Below are positions 7,007 through 13,530 of a stretch of DNA of 13,530 nt, piece by piece (within the stretch, counting starts at the first letter, position 1; each line of letters starts with the position of its first letter). The translations under genes were made by a program, and so were the position numbers. Where the stretch lies: NCBI GenBank assembly GCA_937906975.1, contig CALCUN010000133.1, positions 1 through 13,530 of the forward strand, given 5' to 3'. Under the pieces are notes generated by a model that ran no database searches, was not told the DNA's origin, and saw only the letters and a program-made list of their open reading frames with translations. This DNA is from an uncultured Bacteroidales bacterium (lineage in GTDB: Bacteria > Bacteroidota > Bacteroidia > Bacteroidales > P3).

Positions 7007-8719
7007 TTATTTGATTACAATCTTTGTTGTGTTTACAGAATTTCCGTCTTTTACTTTCACAACGTATGTTCCTGCATTTGCATTGTTAAGAGTGAAGTTT
7101 CTGCTTGAAGTTTCGTAAACTTTTTGTCCTAACATATTGAATATTTCTGTGTGAATGTTGTTTCCACCTTCAATGATTATGTTACGATTGTATTGGCTTA
7201 TAGAAGTTTCACTTACATTTTCTACATCAGAGATAGAAACTCCATTCTTTTTGTTTATGATTACTTGGAAACGTTCTGCATTTTCTCCGCTTGCAATCAT
7301 AGTTTCATAAGCAACTCCTGCTTCCAAAGCAATTTCTTCTTCACCATCAACTAATGTTACTTCATATTGTTCAGGAATATGCGAAACAACAATTTGAACA
7401 TTGCGAGCTTCTCCCGATTTAATGTTCATAGGAGCAGTGTAAGGTAAAGTGTTTACAGCTTCAATACAAAGATTTCTTTCTCCCAATACAAAATAAGGCT
7501 CAGCAACAGCACCACTTCCAAACATCTTATCAGCATCAAAAATATCATACTCAGCCAAAGCAGTTTCCTTATGTAAGAAAGTTACAGGAACAGCATAATC
7601 ATCAGTAAGAACATCAATATCTATATAATTAACTTGTTCTTCCACTTCCGATTTGTTAGTTTGAGAAGCGTAAAACAATTCATCTAATTTAAAATTAATG
7701 TTAAGATTATTATCAAACAAATTCACAAAGAAACCTTCAAAAGGTGCTATAGTACCTACTGTCAATCCATTATAAAAATCAAAACTTGTTCCATTATATT
7801 TATAGATACAACCACCTTGAACGCTGTTTATGTCTACAAATTTTTCAATAGAAAGATTATAAGTAAAAGGATTAGCTAATGCAAACCATTGATTCACAAA
7901 ACTTGTTGAGCCCGGATAGTTTAAGGTTTTATCTTCATTTTTTGAAGTTATAGTAATGTCTTGTGAAATATCACCATTAGGGAAAACAAAAATTCCCTTT
8001 CCTCTGCTTACTACGCTATTCTGACTAAGGTAATCTTCTGTGTTCCAGGCATTATCGGTGTAGTTAAATTCTATTGCCCAAACATCTTCAGGCATTCCAT
8101 CTCCTGTAAATATAGTTAAATTTCTATCATCAGGAAATCCTATAAAATTCCATGCACGTTGTCTTGCTGAAAGACGTTTTGTGTATTCTTTATTTATACC
8201 AATAATAACTGCATTTTCGTGAAATTCCTCTCTTCCTTGATTGTTGTAACTTTCAACTTTTAAAACTTTGTTGCTGTTTACTGTTAAGGTTTTCTCACTA
8301 CCAATAGTTAAATTATTAGCTTTTAGTGCACCATTAACAGTTATGCTTCCAATATTTACATTACGAACGGTTAATGTTCCATTAATAGTAGTTAATGTTG
8401 GAGAGATAGTTAATGTTGTAGAGAGATTTGTTAATAAATCATATCCAGAAAAATTTAAATTTCCATTAAAAACTAAGTCATAACTAGTATAATTATTGCT
8501 TGTAGCATCACTTTTTATACATGAAATAACTTCGTATAAATTATTTTTATTTCCAATAGTAGAAGTATTCGGTGACATTTCTCCATCAACCATTTCATAT
8601 ACAGTTCTAAGTACACGAAATTTGGCACTATTAGGTTCAACTCCGTATGTTGTTTGTGCTATTGCTTGAACAGAGAATAACACAAATAATAAAACTATTA
8701 TGCTTTTTATTTTTTTCAT
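7007..8719 (-). CDS. T9SS cargo protein with beta-repeat N-terminus and C-terminal sorting domain
   Basis: This 570-residue exported protein has a signal peptide at 1-22 (KK, hydrophobic core, AIAQ). Residues ~80-155 show short alternating beta-type repeats rich in T, N and L (LTISPTLTTINGTLTV-like), suggesting a beta-helix or solenoid. From about residue 188 to the end it is paralogous to the LRR protein at 111-2531. Shared landmarks are NFIGFP / SFIAAP, WxALANPxT, VQGG-x2-Y, EGFF, YDIFDADKMF, EPY and GENxxRFQ. The last ~50 residues are a type A T9SS sorting domain (EIFNMLGQKVYET, GTYVVKV, terminal TKIVIK). The ATG lies four bases after the TAA of the 72-residue gene, so the pair is one unit. 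No enzymatic motif is recognised. A binding or surface structural role is inferred. Confidence 0.88.
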   Translation of the reverse strand: MKKIKSIIVLLFVLFSVQAIAQTTYGVEPNSAKFRVLRTVYEMVDGEMSPNTSTIGNKNNLYEVISCIKSDATSNNYTSYDLVFNGNLNFSGYDLLTNLSTTLTISPTLTTINGTLTVRNVNIGSITVNGALKANNLTIGSEKTLTVNSNKVLKVESYNNQGREEFHENAVIIGINKEYTKRLSARQRAWNFIGFPDDRNLTIFTGDGMPEDVWAIEFNYTDNAWNTEDYLSQNSVVSRGKGIFVFPNGDISQDITITSKNEDKTLNYPGSTSFVNQWFALANPFTYNLSIEKFVDINSVQGGCIYKYNGTSFDFYNGLTVGTIAPFEGFFVNLFDNNLNINFKLDELFYASQTNKSEVEEQVNYIDIDVLTDDYAVPVTFLHKETALAEYDIFDADKMFGSGAVAEPYFVLGERNLCIEAVNTLPYTAPMNIKSGEARNVQIVVSHIPEQYEVTLVDGEEEIALEAGVAYETMIASGENAERFQVIINKKNGVSISDVENVSETSISQYNRNIIIEGGNNIHTEIFNMLGQKVYETSSRNFTLNNANAGTYVVKVKDGNSVNTTKIVIK

Positions 8720-8723
8720 AATC

Positions 8724-8942
8724 TTAATCGTTATTTTGTTTTGTGTTTCTGTAAATTCTATATCCTGTAACAGATGCTCCTAAACCTAATAATAATAATG
8801 TTGCAGGTGCAAGAGGTGGATATTGTTTATTTACTCCTCGTAATGTATATCCACTTGGGTTTTGCGGTGGTTCAGGTACTTGCGCTTTTAATGTTGTGCA
8901 AGCACCAACACAAACCATAATTGCCAAGATTGCTTTTTTCAT
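8724..8942 (-). CDS. Small exported peptide with PLAP-hydrophobic-basic tail
   Basis: This 72-residue protein is not assigned to a family. Residues 1-20 form a signal peptide (MKKAILAIMVCVGACTTLKA, likely cut before Q21). The alternative is a lipobox VGAC at 12-15 giving a lipoprotein. The mature part is Pro-rich (~21-30), then has a short polar stretch. It ends with YPPLAP (41-46), a hydrophobic segment TLLLLGLGASVTGY (48-61) and a basic/polar tail (RIYRNTKQ). The motif + transmembrane + basic order resembles C-terminal sorting tails such as the CTERM classes, and also plain tail anchors; I cannot tell which. It heads the unit with the cargo gene starting at 8719, four bases away, and has its own -7 box at 8980-8987. 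The conserved start context and tight coupling make it a likely real gene. Confidence 0.75.
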   Translation of the reverse strand: MKKAILAIMVCVGACTTLKAQVPEPPQNPSGYTLRGVNKQYPPLAPATLLLLGLGASVTGYRIYRNTKQNND

Positions 8943-8979
8943 ATCTTCGTTTTTTGTTAAATAACATTATTTCAAACTG

Positions 8980-8987
8980 CAAAATTA
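8980..8987 (-). promoter_or_regulatory. Putative -7 box for the small-peptide / T9SS cargo unit
   Basis: The minus-strand text is TAATTTTG, matching TAnnTTTG, 37 bases upstream of the ATG. No convincing TTTG is present at -33; the region is A/T-rich (AATTATTAG on the plus strand). Confidence 0.5.
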
Positions 8988-9038
8988 CGTATATTTTTTT
9001 AATTATTAGTGCTTTTGTGAAAAAACTTTAAAGAAAAA

Positions 9039-9075
9039 CGGGCGAATGTCTTTGTATTACTCAGACAAACACCCG
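9039..9075 (-). terminator. Probable terminator of the lgt-gpmA unit
   Basis: CGGGCGAATGTCT (9039-9051) pairs with AGACAAACACCCG (9063-9075) through a GC-rich base and an inner stem, separated by a 2-base internal loop. One position is a G-U wobble in the minus-strand RNA but a C-A mismatch in the plus-strand RNA, which favours use on the minus strand. A TTTTTCTTT run follows in that direction. It lies about 95 bases past the gpmA stop, beyond the 21-bp array. Confidence 0.7.
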
Positions 9076-9090
9076 TTTTATTTTTATTTT

Positions 9091-9165
9091 TTCTTAGAGT
9101 TTTTTTATTTTCTCTTAGAGATATTTTTTGTTTTCTTAGCTTTTTTTTATTTTTCCTTAGAGAAA
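9091..9165. repeat. Four-unit degenerate tandem repeat with exact 21-bp period
   Basis: The core CTTAG begins at 9093, 9114, 9135 and 9156, exactly 21 bp apart. It is usually CTTAGAG (once CTTAGC), and T-rich sequence fills each unit. It fills the space between the gpmA stop and the terminator hairpin. The flanking T-runs mean some similarity is compositional, but the CTTAG phasing is exact. Confidence 0.65.
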
Positions 9166-9169
9166 TTTC

Positions 9170-9916
9170 TTATTTCTTGTTGCCTTGGTTTGCTACTTCG
9201 TCCATTAATTTCTTTAATGTTTCTTCGTCTGCAAGGAAACGGTCGTTTGCAAGTGTTAAATCGTCATTTAATTCAAATAGGTAAGGAATTCCTGTTGGGA
9301 TATTGAATTTTATGATTTCTTCGTTTGTCATTTGTTTTAGTGTTTTAACGATTCCTCTTAATGAGTTGCCGTGTGCTACTACTAAAACTGTGTCGTGTGT
9401 TTCAAATGCTTTTAAGATATTGTTTTGATAGAAAGGCATAAGACGGTTAATGCAGTCTTGTAATGATTCTGTTAAAGGAAGTTCTGCTCTATCTACTTGT
9501 GCGTAACGTGCATCTGTGTAAGGTGAACGTTCGTCGTTTGGTTCTAAGGCAGGAGATTGTACATCGAAGCTTCTTCTCCATAATAATACTTGTTCTGCTC
9601 CGAATTTTTCTGTTGCTTCTGCTTTGTTCTTTCCTTGTAAATCGCCGTATGATTTTTCATTTAAACGCCATGATTTTTCAACTGGTAGATAATCCATATT
9701 CATTGCGTCAAGTATTCCGTTAAGAGTTTTGATTGCTCTTTTAAGATAAGATGTGAAACATACCTCTGGCGCTAAGCCTTCTTCTTTTATTGCAATACCT
9801 GCTTTGTATGCTTCTTCTACTCCTTGTGCTGTTAAATCCACATCTGTCCAACCTGTAAATAGGTTTTTAAGATTCCATTCGCTTTGTCCGTGTCTTACTA
9901 AGATAAGTTTTTTCAT
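9170..9916 (-). CDS. gpmA: 2,3-bisphosphoglycerate-dependent phosphoglycerate mutase
   Basis: This 248-residue cytosolic glycolytic enzyme interconverts 3- and 2-phosphoglycerate. The histidine-phosphatase motif LVRHGQSEWN (6-15) carries the phosphorylated His9 with Arg8. FTGWTDVDLT (20-29) and WRLNEKSYGDLQG (83-95, Glu87) are family blocks. The second catalytic His182 is in VAHGNSLRG (180-188). The length matches the usual ~248 residues of the dependent class. The ATG lies six bases after the lgt stop, so the two genes form one transcript. No truncation or missing residue is seen. Confidence 0.97.
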   Translation of the reverse strand: MKKLILVRHGQSEWNLKNLFTGWTDVDLTAQGVEEAYKAGIAIKEEGLAPEVCFTSYLKRAIKTLNGILDAMNMDYLPVEKSWRLNEKSYGDLQGKNKAEATEKFGAEQVLLWRRSFDVQSPALEPNDERSPYTDARYAQVDRAELPLTESLQDCINRLMPFYQNNILKAFETHDTVLVVAHGNSLRGIVKTLKQMTNEEIIKFNIPTGIPYLFELNDDLTLANDRFLADEETLKKLMDEVANQGNKK

Positions 9917-9922
9917 CGTTTA

Positions 9923-10777
9923 TTATTTTTTATGTGTTTCTATTACTTTGCTTGTGTCAAGAGGCTTTCCTGTTTTTCCTAAAAGGGCTAAGATAAGTAT
10001 TACAATTCCTATTGCAATAAATGGTATGCTTAGAATTTGTCCCATGTTTAATGCCATATTTGCTTCCCATGCTTCTTGAACTTCTTTCCAATTTTCTATG
10101 ATTAGGCGAGAAGTAAAGGCAAGTATTAGGAATAGTGAAAAGAGCGTGCCAGGGATAACTCTTGTTTTTTGCTTTATATATATAAATAGTAGTATCGCAA
10201 ATGTAATAAGGTATGCTATTGCTTCATATAATTGAGTTGGGTGCTTAGCTACGGTTTCTCCGTTACGGATAAAGATAAATCCCCAATCAGAGTTTGTTGC
10301 TATGCCGTAAATCTCGCTATTGCAAAGGTTTCCAAGGCGAATGAATAATCCTGCAAGTGCTACTACTATTACAAGTCTATCAAGTGTCCAAAGCATTGTT
10401 AGCTTTGTTTTTCTTGCGTAAAGCCATATTGCGATAAGTATTCCGATTGCTCCGCCGTGTGATGCTAATCCTTGATAGCCTACGAACTTCCAACCATCAG
10501 GTGTTTGGGCTATTGGAAGAATCATTTCAATTATGTGATTAAGATAATAAGAAGGTTCATAGAAAAGGCAGTGTCCAAGTCTTGCACCGATTAATACTCC
10601 AAGGAATACATAAACCGATAGTTTATCTAAATAGGCTGTGGGAATATTTTCTTTTCTAAAGACAATCTTTTGCAATATTACATACCCTGCAACAAAGGCT
10701 AAGGCAAATAAAAGACTATACCATCTAATAATTCCAAAAAGGGTGGGTTCAAAATCCCAAATTACGGCATTTAGCAT
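9923..10777 (-). CDS. lgt: Prolipoprotein diacylglyceryl transferase
   Basis: This 284-residue inner-membrane enzyme transfers diacylglycerol from phosphatidylglycerol to the lipobox Cys of prolipoproteins, the first step of lipoprotein maturation. Several hydrophobic segments span the protein. The conserved ASHGGAIG segment holds the His-Gly-Gly motif. The Lgt signature appears as [14 protein letters not shown], with Arg and Asn as in Bacteroidota homologues. HPTQLYEA follows. I chose the ATG at 10775-10777 ([11 protein letters not shown]). A longer reading from a TTG at 10813 would add 12 residues, but that stretch contains the -7 promoter box TATCTTTG. The gene is upstream of gpmA in the same unit. 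Confidence 0.95.
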   Translation of the reverse strand: MLNAVIWDFEPTLFGIIRWYSLLFALAFVAGYVILQKIVFRKENIPTAYLDKLSVYVFLGVLIGARLGHCLFYEPSYYLNHIIEMILPIAQTPDGWKFVGYQGLASHGGAIGILIAIWLYARKTKLTMLWTLDRLVIVVALAGLFIRLGNLCNSEIYGIATNSDWGFIFIRNGETVAKHPTQLYEAIAYLITFAILLFIYIKQKTRVIPGTLFSLFLILAFTSRLIIENWKEVQEAWEANMALNMGQILSIPFIAIGIVILILALLGKTGKPLDTSKVIETHKK

Positions 10778-10799
10778 AATGATTTCTTTATTTTTTTGG

Positions 10800-10807
10800 C
10801 AAAGATA
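10800..10807 (-). promoter_or_regulatory. -7 box of the lgt-gpmA promoter
   Basis: The minus-strand text is TATCTTTG, 22 bases upstream of the lgt ATG. The predicted -33 position (~10827-10830) overlaps the -33 TTTG of the divergent thrS promoter but is not itself TTTG on the minus strand. Confidence 0.6.
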
Positions 10808-10825
10808 CAACAAAAAAACGCATAC

Positions 10826-10858
10826 TTTGATTTATTTAGTGAAAAAGTTGTATCTTTG
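10826..10858 (+). promoter_or_regulatory. thrS operon promoter
   Basis: TTTG (10826-10829), 21 bases, and TATCTTTG (10851-10858) match the Bacteroidota promoter consensus. The predicted transcription start is around 10864-10867. That excludes any start codon upstream and leaves a leader of only about 17 bases before ATG 10883. Confidence 0.75.
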
Positions 10859-10882
10859 CAAATTGAAAAAATGGAAAAGACT

Positions 10883-12817
10883 ATGATAAATATAAGTTTA
10901 CCTGACGGAAGCGTAAAACAATTTGAACAAGGAGTAACTCCTTATGATGTTGCAAAAAGCATAAGCGATGGACTTGCAAGAGCAGTCGTTAGTGCTAGTA
11001 TTAATGGTGAAACAGTAGAACTAAATAGAACTATAAATGCTGATTGTTCTTTACGTTTGTTTACATGGAATGACCAAGAAGGCAAACATACATTTTGGCA
11101 TAGTTCTGCCCATTTAATGGCTGCGGCTGTTTTGGAGCTATATCCAGATGCTAAATTCGGAATTGGACCAGCTATTGAAAACGGATTCTATTACGATATA
11201 GACTTTGGCGATAAAGTTCTTTCAAGCGAAGACTTCCCAAAGATAGAGGCGAAAATGGCAGAAATAGCAAAAGCAGGCGTTGGCTTAGTAAGAAAAGAAG
11301 TGTCGAAAGCAGAAGCCTTGAAATTCTTTGGCGACAAAGGAGAAGTCTATAAAACAGAATTGATAGAAGAGCTTGAAGATGGAAAAATCACCTTCTACGA
11401 AAGCGGAAAGTTTATAGACCTATGTAAAGGACCACACTTAGTAGATTTTTCTTCAATCAAAGCAATCAAAATCCTATCATTGGCAGGTGCTTATTGGAGA
11501 GGAGATGAAAAAAGAAAACAATTAACAAGACTATACGCAATCACTTTCCCTAAAAAGAAAGAATTAGATGAATATTTAGCTCTTTTAGAAGAAGCAAAGA
11601 AAAGAGACCACAGAAAACTTGGTAAAGAATTAGAATTATTTGCCTTCTCACAAAACGTAGGACAAGGATTACCATTATGGTTACCAAAAGGAACAGAACT
11701 ACGTCAAAGATTAGAAAACTTCCTTAAAAAAGTACAAAAAGATTACGGCTATCAACAAGTAATGACTCCACACATAGGAGACGTACAACTATATAAAACA
11801 TCAGGACACTATCAAAAATATGGACAAGACTCATTCCGTACAATCACAACACCGTTTGAAGGAGAAGAATACTTGTTAAAACCAATGAACTGTCCACACC
11901 ACGTAGAGATATACAAAATAAAACCACACTCATACAAAGACCTACCATTAAGACTTGCAGAATTTGGAACAGTATATCGTTACGAACAATCAGGAGAACT
12001 ACACGGCTTGACAAGAGTACGATCATTCACACAAGATGACGCACACATCTTCTGTACACCAGAACAATTAAAAGACGAGTTTTGTAAAGTAATAGACATA
12101 GTCCTATACATATTTAAAACATTGAAGTTTGAAAACTTCACAGCACAAATATCATTAAGAGATCCTAATAACACAGAAAAATATATAGGCTCTGACGATG
12201 TATGGGAAAAAGCAGAAAGAGCAATTATTGAAGCATCTGCAGAAAGAGGCTTACAAACCGTAACAGAAGTAGGAGAAGCAGCATTCTATGGTCCTAAATT
12301 AGACTTTATGGTTAAAGACGCCTTAGGAAGAAAATGGCAATTAGGAACAATACAAGTAGATTACAACCTACCAGAACGCTTTGACTTAGAATATATTGGA
12401 GCGGACAATCAAAAACACCGTCCAATCATGATTCACCGTGCGCCATTCGGATCTATGGAACGATTTGTAGCCGTATTAATAGAACACACAGGCGGAATAT
12501 TCCCACTATGGCTAACACCAGAACAATTCATAATACTTCCAATTTCGGAAAAATATGAAGAATATGCAAAAAAAGTATTATCTTTGCTCGCTCGTTACGA
12601 CCTAAGAGGAAGCATAGACGAGAGAAACGAAAAGACAGGCAAGAAGATACGCGATGCAGAATTAGCCAAAGTACCATTTATGCTAATTGTAGGAGAGAAA
12701 GAAGAAGCAGAAGGCACAGTATCAGTACGCCGTCATAAAGAAGGCGACTTAGGAGCGATGAGCATAGAAGCATTTGCTGAAAGAGTAAATCAATTAGTAA
12801 AAGAAGAATTAGAATAA
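10883..12817 (+). CDS. thrS: Threonyl-tRNA synthetase
   Basis: This 644-residue class II synthetase charges tRNA-Thr. In order it has a TGS domain (~1-62) and an editing/SAD domain with HSSAH (73-77) and CKGPH (181-185). The catalytic core (~245-540) contains MNCPHH (335-340, zinc Cys337), motif 2 with [19 protein letters not shown] (357-375), DDAHIF (His388) and motif 3 [12 protein letters not shown] (His518). The anticodon-binding domain is ~545-644. I chose ATG 10883 ([10 protein letters not shown]) because it matches the family N-terminus, has GGAAAAG eight bases or so upstream, and lies downstream of the promoter. ATG 10871 would give a nearly leaderless mRNA, and the ATG at 10796 lies upstream of the promoter. 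All zinc and editing residues are present. Third-base usage changes along the gene. It leads the thrS-infC-rpmI operon. Confidence 0.97.
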   Translation: MINISLPDGSVKQFEQGVTPYDVAKSISDGLARAVVSASINGETVELNRTINADCSLRLFTWNDQEGKHTFWHSSAHLMAAAVLELYPDAKFGIGPAIENGFYYDIDFGDKVLSSEDFPKIEAKMAEIAKAGVGLVRKEVSKAEALKFFGDKGEVYKTELIEELEDGKITFYESGKFIDLCKGPHLVDFSSIKAIKILSLAGAYWRGDEKRKQLTRLYAITFPKKKELDEYLALLEEAKKRDHRKLGKELELFAFSQNVGQGLPLWLPKGTELRQRLENFLKKVQKDYGYQQVMTPHIGDVQLYKTSGHYQKYGQDSFRTITTPFEGEEYLLKPMNCPHHVEIYKIKPHSYKDLPLRLAEFGTVYRYEQSGELHGLTRVRSFTQDDAHIFCTPEQLKDEFCKVIDIVLYIFKTLKFENFTAQISLRDPNNTEKYIGSDDVWEKAERAIIEASAERGLQTVTEVGEAAFYGPKLDFMVKDALGRKWQLGTIQVDYNLPERFDLEYIGADNQKHRPIMIHRAPFGSMERFVAVLIEHTGGIFPLWLTPEQFIILPISEKYEEYAKKVLSLLARYDLRGSIDERNEKTGKKIRDAELAKVPFMLIVGEKEEAEGTVSVRRHKEGDLGAMSIEAFAERVNQLVKEELE

Positions 12818-12848
12818 AACAAAGAAATAAAATTATAAATTAAAGATT

Positions 12849-12854
12849 AGGAGG
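12849..12854 (+). promoter_or_regulatory. Perfect Shine-Dalgarno AGGAGG before infC
   Basis: AGGAGG at 12849-12854 lies five bases before ATC (12860) and eight before ATA (12863), both in the infC frame. It decides the start because no ATG, GTG or TTG occurs in this frame until 12953. Strong Shine-Dalgarno sequences are rare in Bacteroidota, and none this strong precedes the other genes here. Confidence 0.85.
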
Positions 12855-12862
12855 AACGCATC

Positions 12863-13417
12863 ATAGCAACACCACAACAATTCACAGCAAGAGGCAAAGG
12901 ACCACAAAAGAAAGAAGAACAACATAGGATAAACGAAAGAATAGACGCACCTATGGTGAGAGTGGTCGGCGAAAACATAGAAGCGGGCATATACAACATA
13001 AAAGAAGCCCTAAATATGGCAGACGAAATGGGATTAGACCTAGTGGAAATCTCGCCAAACGCCAATCCGCCAGTTTGTAAGTTAGTAGATTATCAAAAAC
13101 TACTATACGAACAAAAGAAGAAACAAAAAGAAATTAAGGCGAAATCAGCGAAGATAGTCGTAAAAGAAATCCGATTAGGGCCACAAACAGACGAACACGA
13201 CTTCAATTTCAAGTTAAAACACGCTATTAAATTCTTGCAAGAAGGCAATAAAGTGAAAGTAGATGTGTTCTTTAAAGGAAGAACAATAGTATATAAAGAA
13301 CAAGGCGAAACACAGTTATTGAAATTTGCAGAAGCCTTGTTTGAATACGGCAAACCAGAAATGATGCCAAAGTTAGAGGGTAAGAGAATGATAATGATCA
13401 TAGCCCCTAAGAAATAA
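12863..13417 (+). CDS. infC: Translation initiation factor IF-3, non-canonical start codon
   Basis: This protein of about 184 residues binds the 30S subunit and enforces start-codon and initiator-tRNA choice. The N-terminal domain contains [20 protein letters not shown] (21-40) and [20 protein letters not shown] Lys-rich linker ([14 protein letters not shown]) follows. The C-terminal domain contains [27 protein letters not shown] and [14 protein letters not shown]. An in-frame ATG at 12953 exists but would delete the conserved RINERI segment. The frame is closed by TAG at 12848, and between there and 12953 only ATC (12860) and ATA (12863) are plausible starts. I prefer ATA, giving M-A-T-P, eight bases from AGGAGG. 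IF3 of E. coli starts at AUU and represses itself through that codon; the same control is inferred here. The gene is 45 bases after thrS. Confidence 0.93.
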   Translation: MATPQQFTARGKGPQKKEEQHRINERIDAPMVRVVGENIEAGIYNIKEALNMADEMGLDLVEISPNANPPVCKLVDYQKLLYEQKKKQKEIKAKSAKIVVKEIRLGPQTDEHDFNFKLKHAIKFLQEGNKVKVDVFFKGRTIVYKEQGETQLLKFAEALFEYGKPEMMPKLEGKRMIMIIAPKK

Positions 13418-13444
13418 AACACAAAAGGAAAATAACAAATAAGA

Positions 13445-13471
13445 ATGGCGATTGAGAAAATCGCGATATAA
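13445..13471 (+). other. Leader hairpin with possible 8-codon ORF upstream of rpmI
   Basis: GCGATT (13448-13453) pairs with AATCGC (13459-13464) around GAGAA. The same stretch reads as ATG, seven codons and TAA (MAIEKIAI). It lies in the 87-base infC-rpmI spacer, where ribosomal-protein autoregulation occurs in other bacteria. No known L20 operator fold is recognised, and chance is possible. Confidence 0.25.
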
Positions 13472-13504
13472 ACTTAATTATAAACAAATAAAAAAGGACG
13501 TAAG

Positions 13505-13530
13505 ATGCCAAAAATGAAAACCAAATCTGC
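13505..13530 (+). CDS. rpmI: Ribosomal protein bL35, 5' end only
   Basis: The window ends nine codons in. The visible residues MPKMKTKSA match the start of bL35 (MPKMKTKSxxKKRF is typical), a small basic protein of the large subunit. A GGA lies about seven bases before the ATG. The position after infC is the conserved thrS-infC-rpmI-rplT order, so rplT is expected just beyond the edge. Confidence 0.88.

Noticed and set aside
8724..8942. Firm assignment as a lipoprotein
   Set aside because: VGAC at 12-15 is a possible lipobox, but the hydrophobic core before it is short and a signal peptidase I site (KA before Q21) is at least as likely.
10778..10813. 12-residue extension of Lgt from a TTG
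   Set aside because: It overlaps the TATCTTTG promoter box, and the ATG at 10777 gives the expected N-terminus.
10796..10882. N-terminal extension of ThrRS from the ATG at 10796 or 10871
   Set aside because: The first lies upstream of the promoter boxes. The second would leave almost no leader and adds residues absent from the family. [10 protein letters not shown] at 10883 fits the family start.
12953..13417. Short 154-residue IF3 starting at ATG 12953
   Set aside because: It drops the conserved HRINERI segment encoded in frame just upstream, behind a perfect AGGAGG.
12847..13422. Open frames antisense to infC
   Set aside because: They are opposite a clear conserved gene and resemble no protein; they are composition-driven shadows.

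Overview
The window looks like chromosome of a low-GC member of the Bacteroidota, most likely Bacteroidales. Three things support this: promoters of the TTTG / TAnnTTTG type, cell-surface proteins ending in type IX secretion (T9SS) sorting domains, and an OmpA-family protein with the TPR / beta-propeller / carboxypeptidase-regulatory / OmpA-C layout of PorE. No transposase, integrase, CRISPR array or phage gene is visible.

Layout. The left edge holds the 3' part of a tRNA-Gln(UUG) and a symmetrical terminator. Then, all on the minus strand: a BspA-like leucine-rich-repeat T9SS cargo protein (111-2531); an AAA ATPase with a DUF4143-type C-terminus (2638-3996) flanked by two copies of the last ~24 bp of phoH; phoH (4132-5052) directly abutting a PorE-like gene (5053-6876); a second T9SS cargo protein (7007-8719) sharing its C-terminal ~390 residues with the first; a 72-residue secreted or membrane peptide just upstream of it (8724-8942); and an lgt-gpmA pair (9170-10777). 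From about 10.8 kb the direction reverses into the conserved translation operon thrS-infC-rpmI. The window ends inside rpmI.

How the genes fit together. The two cargo proteins, the PorE-like protein and the small peptide belong to cell-envelope and surface biology. Lgt makes lipoproteins and GpmA is glycolytic. ThrRS, IF3 and L35 are translation genes in their usual order. I see no clear new multi-gene system.

The points most worth a second look are the phoH 3'-end duplication around the ATPase gene; two degenerate intergenic tandem arrays with exact 33-bp and 21-bp periods; an infC gene that must start at a non-AUG/GUG/UUG codon behind a perfect AGGAGG; the 72-residue peptide with a PLAP-hydrophobic-basic tail; and a marked change in third-base usage inside thrS. 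No stretch over 300 bases lacks a gene. The longest gap (8943-9169) contains a promoter, a terminator and the 21-bp array.
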